Virus record (IMG/VR): IMGVR_UViG_3300044970_000709
Span: 1-21,358 of that record
Length of the DNA: 21,358 nucleotides
Source of the DNA: a virus
Strand: one strand, 5' to 3'
The translations under genes and the position numbers were made by a program. The notes beneath the pieces were generated by a model, which worked only from the letters and a program-made list of their open reading frames with translations, made no database searches and was not told the DNA's origin. Positions within the stretch are counted from its first letter, which is position 1, and every line of letters starts with the position of its first letter. Below, one piece after another: positions 20,409 to 21,358 of the stretch.

Positions 20409-21171
20409 CTCTTGAATTAGCAAAGACTTGGCTACGAATGTTTTGAAGGGTTGGAGCCAGATGCTCGGCCAGGATGACAGGGTTGATGTTGGTAACCCCA
20501 GATGCCTTAACAAACGAAGCCTGGGCAACCTCAAGGACAGCGTTGATTTCTGCCGGTGTGGAGGCTTGTGAAGGAGCAATGAACCGTCCGTCAGGAAGTG
20601 GAATGGTTTGCTCGGTCTGCTCCATGAAGGCCAGCATAGCAGCCTGGGAATTATTGGCGGCTCTTTTTGCCAATCCAACTGCTTGTCCATAGGCTCGCCA
20701 TCCAGAAATGGAACGGCTTTCTGCTTTAAACTGTTCAGCTACTTCAACCTGACCTTGTTGGGTAAGGGTGTTGATTACCTGTCCATCAGACTCAGCAGCC
20801 TTTTGAAGCATTCCAACTTCTTGCTGATACTTATCTTTAAAGGCAGGGTTCAGTTCAACCGTACCATTAAGAACATCAGCAACACCAAGGTTGTATTCAT
20901 TCTCGGCCTGGGCTTTGGTGCGTTCTTTTAGATTGGTAAACAGAGTTTCACTAAAGCTGGTAAGGGCTTCAATTTCATTCTGTTTGATCTGATTCTGAAA
21001 ATTTAACGCCCGGTTGGTTTGCTCGAGGGCTTGAGTCTGTACGGCAGCCTGGCGCTCGATTTTATTTGATAGGGCCTGACTTGGATCATAGGCCTGCTGT
21101 GGAGCAAAGGATGTGCCTTGCTGAGGACCCCTCAGAGCAACCTGAGGACCACGGGGTTCATAGACTGCCAT
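20398..21171 (-). CDS. Internal virion protein gp15-like, proximal part, 257 aa
   Basis: The protein starts MAVYEPRGPQVALRGPQQGT and has a long amphipathic helix (QTQALEQTNRALNFQNQIKQ...) and further helical segments (KDKYQQEVGMLQKAAE). It ends LAPTLQNIRSQVFANSRGVS at TAA 20398-20400. It starts 6 nt after the stop of the 14-like gene, the T7 gene 15 position. At 257 aa it is far shorter than T7 gp15 (747 aa), and the following frame-shifted ORF supplies a natural continuation (RKNRETAVSDTDGEV...), giving about 1030 aa together. Within the overlap both frames read plausibly only in the last 30-40 nt, so the switch lies around 20400-20440. One extra nucleotide in the window, or a programmed +1 shift, would explain it. 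Confidence 0.85.
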   Translation of the reverse strand: MAVYEPRGPQVALRGPQQGTSFAPQQAYDPSQALSNKIERQAAVQTQALEQTNRALNFQNQIKQNEIEALTSFSETLFTNLKERTKAQAENEYNLGVADVLNGTVELNPAFKDKYQQEVGMLQKAAESDGQVINTLTQQGQVEVAEQFKAESRSISGWRAYGQAVGLAKRAANNSQAAMLAFMEQTEQTIPLPDGRFIAPSQASTPAEINAVLEVAQASFVKASGVTNINPVILAEHLAPTLQNIRSQVFANSRGVS

Positions 21172-21177
21172 GAGTAG

Positions 21178-21358
21178 TTACTTAGTAGCTTTAGGTGGTT
21201 TGAGACTTGCGTATGTGTTGAGACCCGACATTGCAGATCCAGCAAGACCAGTGAGCAAACCAAGTCCGCTAGGACCAGAAACCCTAGGTGTCTCCATTGG
21301 AGCAACAGGACTCAGCTGGCGGCCCATAGAAGCTGTTATGTTGGCAGACTCTGCTTGA
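21178..21358 (-). CDS. 3' end of a gp14-like internal virion protein (partial)
   Basis: The last 60 codons of a gene enter from the right edge: about QAESANITASMGRQLSPVAP at first, ending in a Gly/Leu/Ala-rich helix (SGLGLLTGLAGSAMSGLNTY) and ASLKPPKATK, stop TAA at 21178-21180. The Gly-rich hydrophobic C-terminus ending in LNTY-x-SLK resembles C-termini I recall for gp14-type internal core proteins of cyanopodoviruses. Its position directly before the 15-like gene is that of T7 gene 14. The opposite-strand frame here is a shadow. Too little is visible for a firm call. Confidence 0.7.
   Translation of the reverse strand, partial: QAESANITASMGRQLSPVAPMETPRVSGPSGLGLLTGLAGSAMSGLNTYASLKPPKATK

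Noticed and set aside
20409-20690. N-terminal extension of the 773-aa frame up to an ATG at 20690
   Set aside because: It lies wholly over the 257-aa gene in another frame and translates to a Pro/Leu/Trp/Ser-rich sequence without helical or domain pattern, while the other frame reads as good protein.
1-21358. tRNA genes, CRISPR arrays, insertion sequences, integrase or attachment sites
   Set aside because: I looked for cloverleaf-like segments, regularly spaced repeats, transposase motifs and integrase signatures by eye and saw none. A tRNA scan would be needed to exclude a tRNA in the gene-free stretches.

Overview
The window is a block of a lytic, short-tailed (T7-like) phage genome. Every gene I can support is on the minus strand, so the region reads right to left. 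From 21358 down to 3168 the order follows the T7 late region: internal virion proteins (14-, 15- and 16-like), tail fibre (17-like), a second tailspike, lysis genes, small terminase (18-like), an Rz/holin-like membrane protein (18.5 position), and large terminase (19-like). This order, a FAD-dependent ThyX, frequent absence of Shine-Dalgarno sites, and protein sequences resembling what I recall of picocyanobacterial podoviruses suggest a cyanophage, perhaps freshwater. The family-level call rests on sequence and synteny; the host is inference.

Layout in transcription order. 21358-18087: the 3' end of a 14-like gene, then a 15-like internal protein whose reading frame breaks near 20.4 kb and whose distal part carries a lytic transglycosylase-type domain and a degenerate M23-like domain. 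18072-18040: a terminator-like hairpin. 18004-14021: a 1327-residue 16-like ejection protein. 14021-9839: two receptor-binding proteins, one with a T7-fibre anchor and a beta-helix, the other a beta-helix with a C-terminal S74 self-cleaving chaperone. 9839-8370: two tiny basic proteins, a holin candidate and a two-domain endolysin, joined by 1-4 nt stop/start overlaps. 8373-7116: small virion-associated-looking proteins. 7113-3168: small terminase, a membrane protein, several small very basic proteins, an HNH nuclease and the large terminase.

Below 3168 the character changes. There is a 638-nt gene-free, hairpin-rich stretch, then thyX behind a sigma70-like promoter, then a 449-nt GC-rich gene-free stretch with repeated ATTCTCAATA boxes. 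After that come small, densely packed genes typical of a phage early region: 39, 50 and 55 aa, a 209-aa protein, 57 aa, and a gene running off the left edge. This looks like the junction where the late end of one genome copy meets the early end (circularised or concatemeric map), so the two gene-free stretches are the places to look for physical ends, terminal repeats and early control elements.

The most notable points are the frame break inside the 15-like gene, relocation of the muralytic domain from the 16-like to the 15-like protein, tandem boxes matching the core I recall for the cyanobacterial Fur box, the hairpin array next to the probable genome junction, the shared DNA hinge of the two tailspikes, and the set of tiny basic proteins around the packaging genes.
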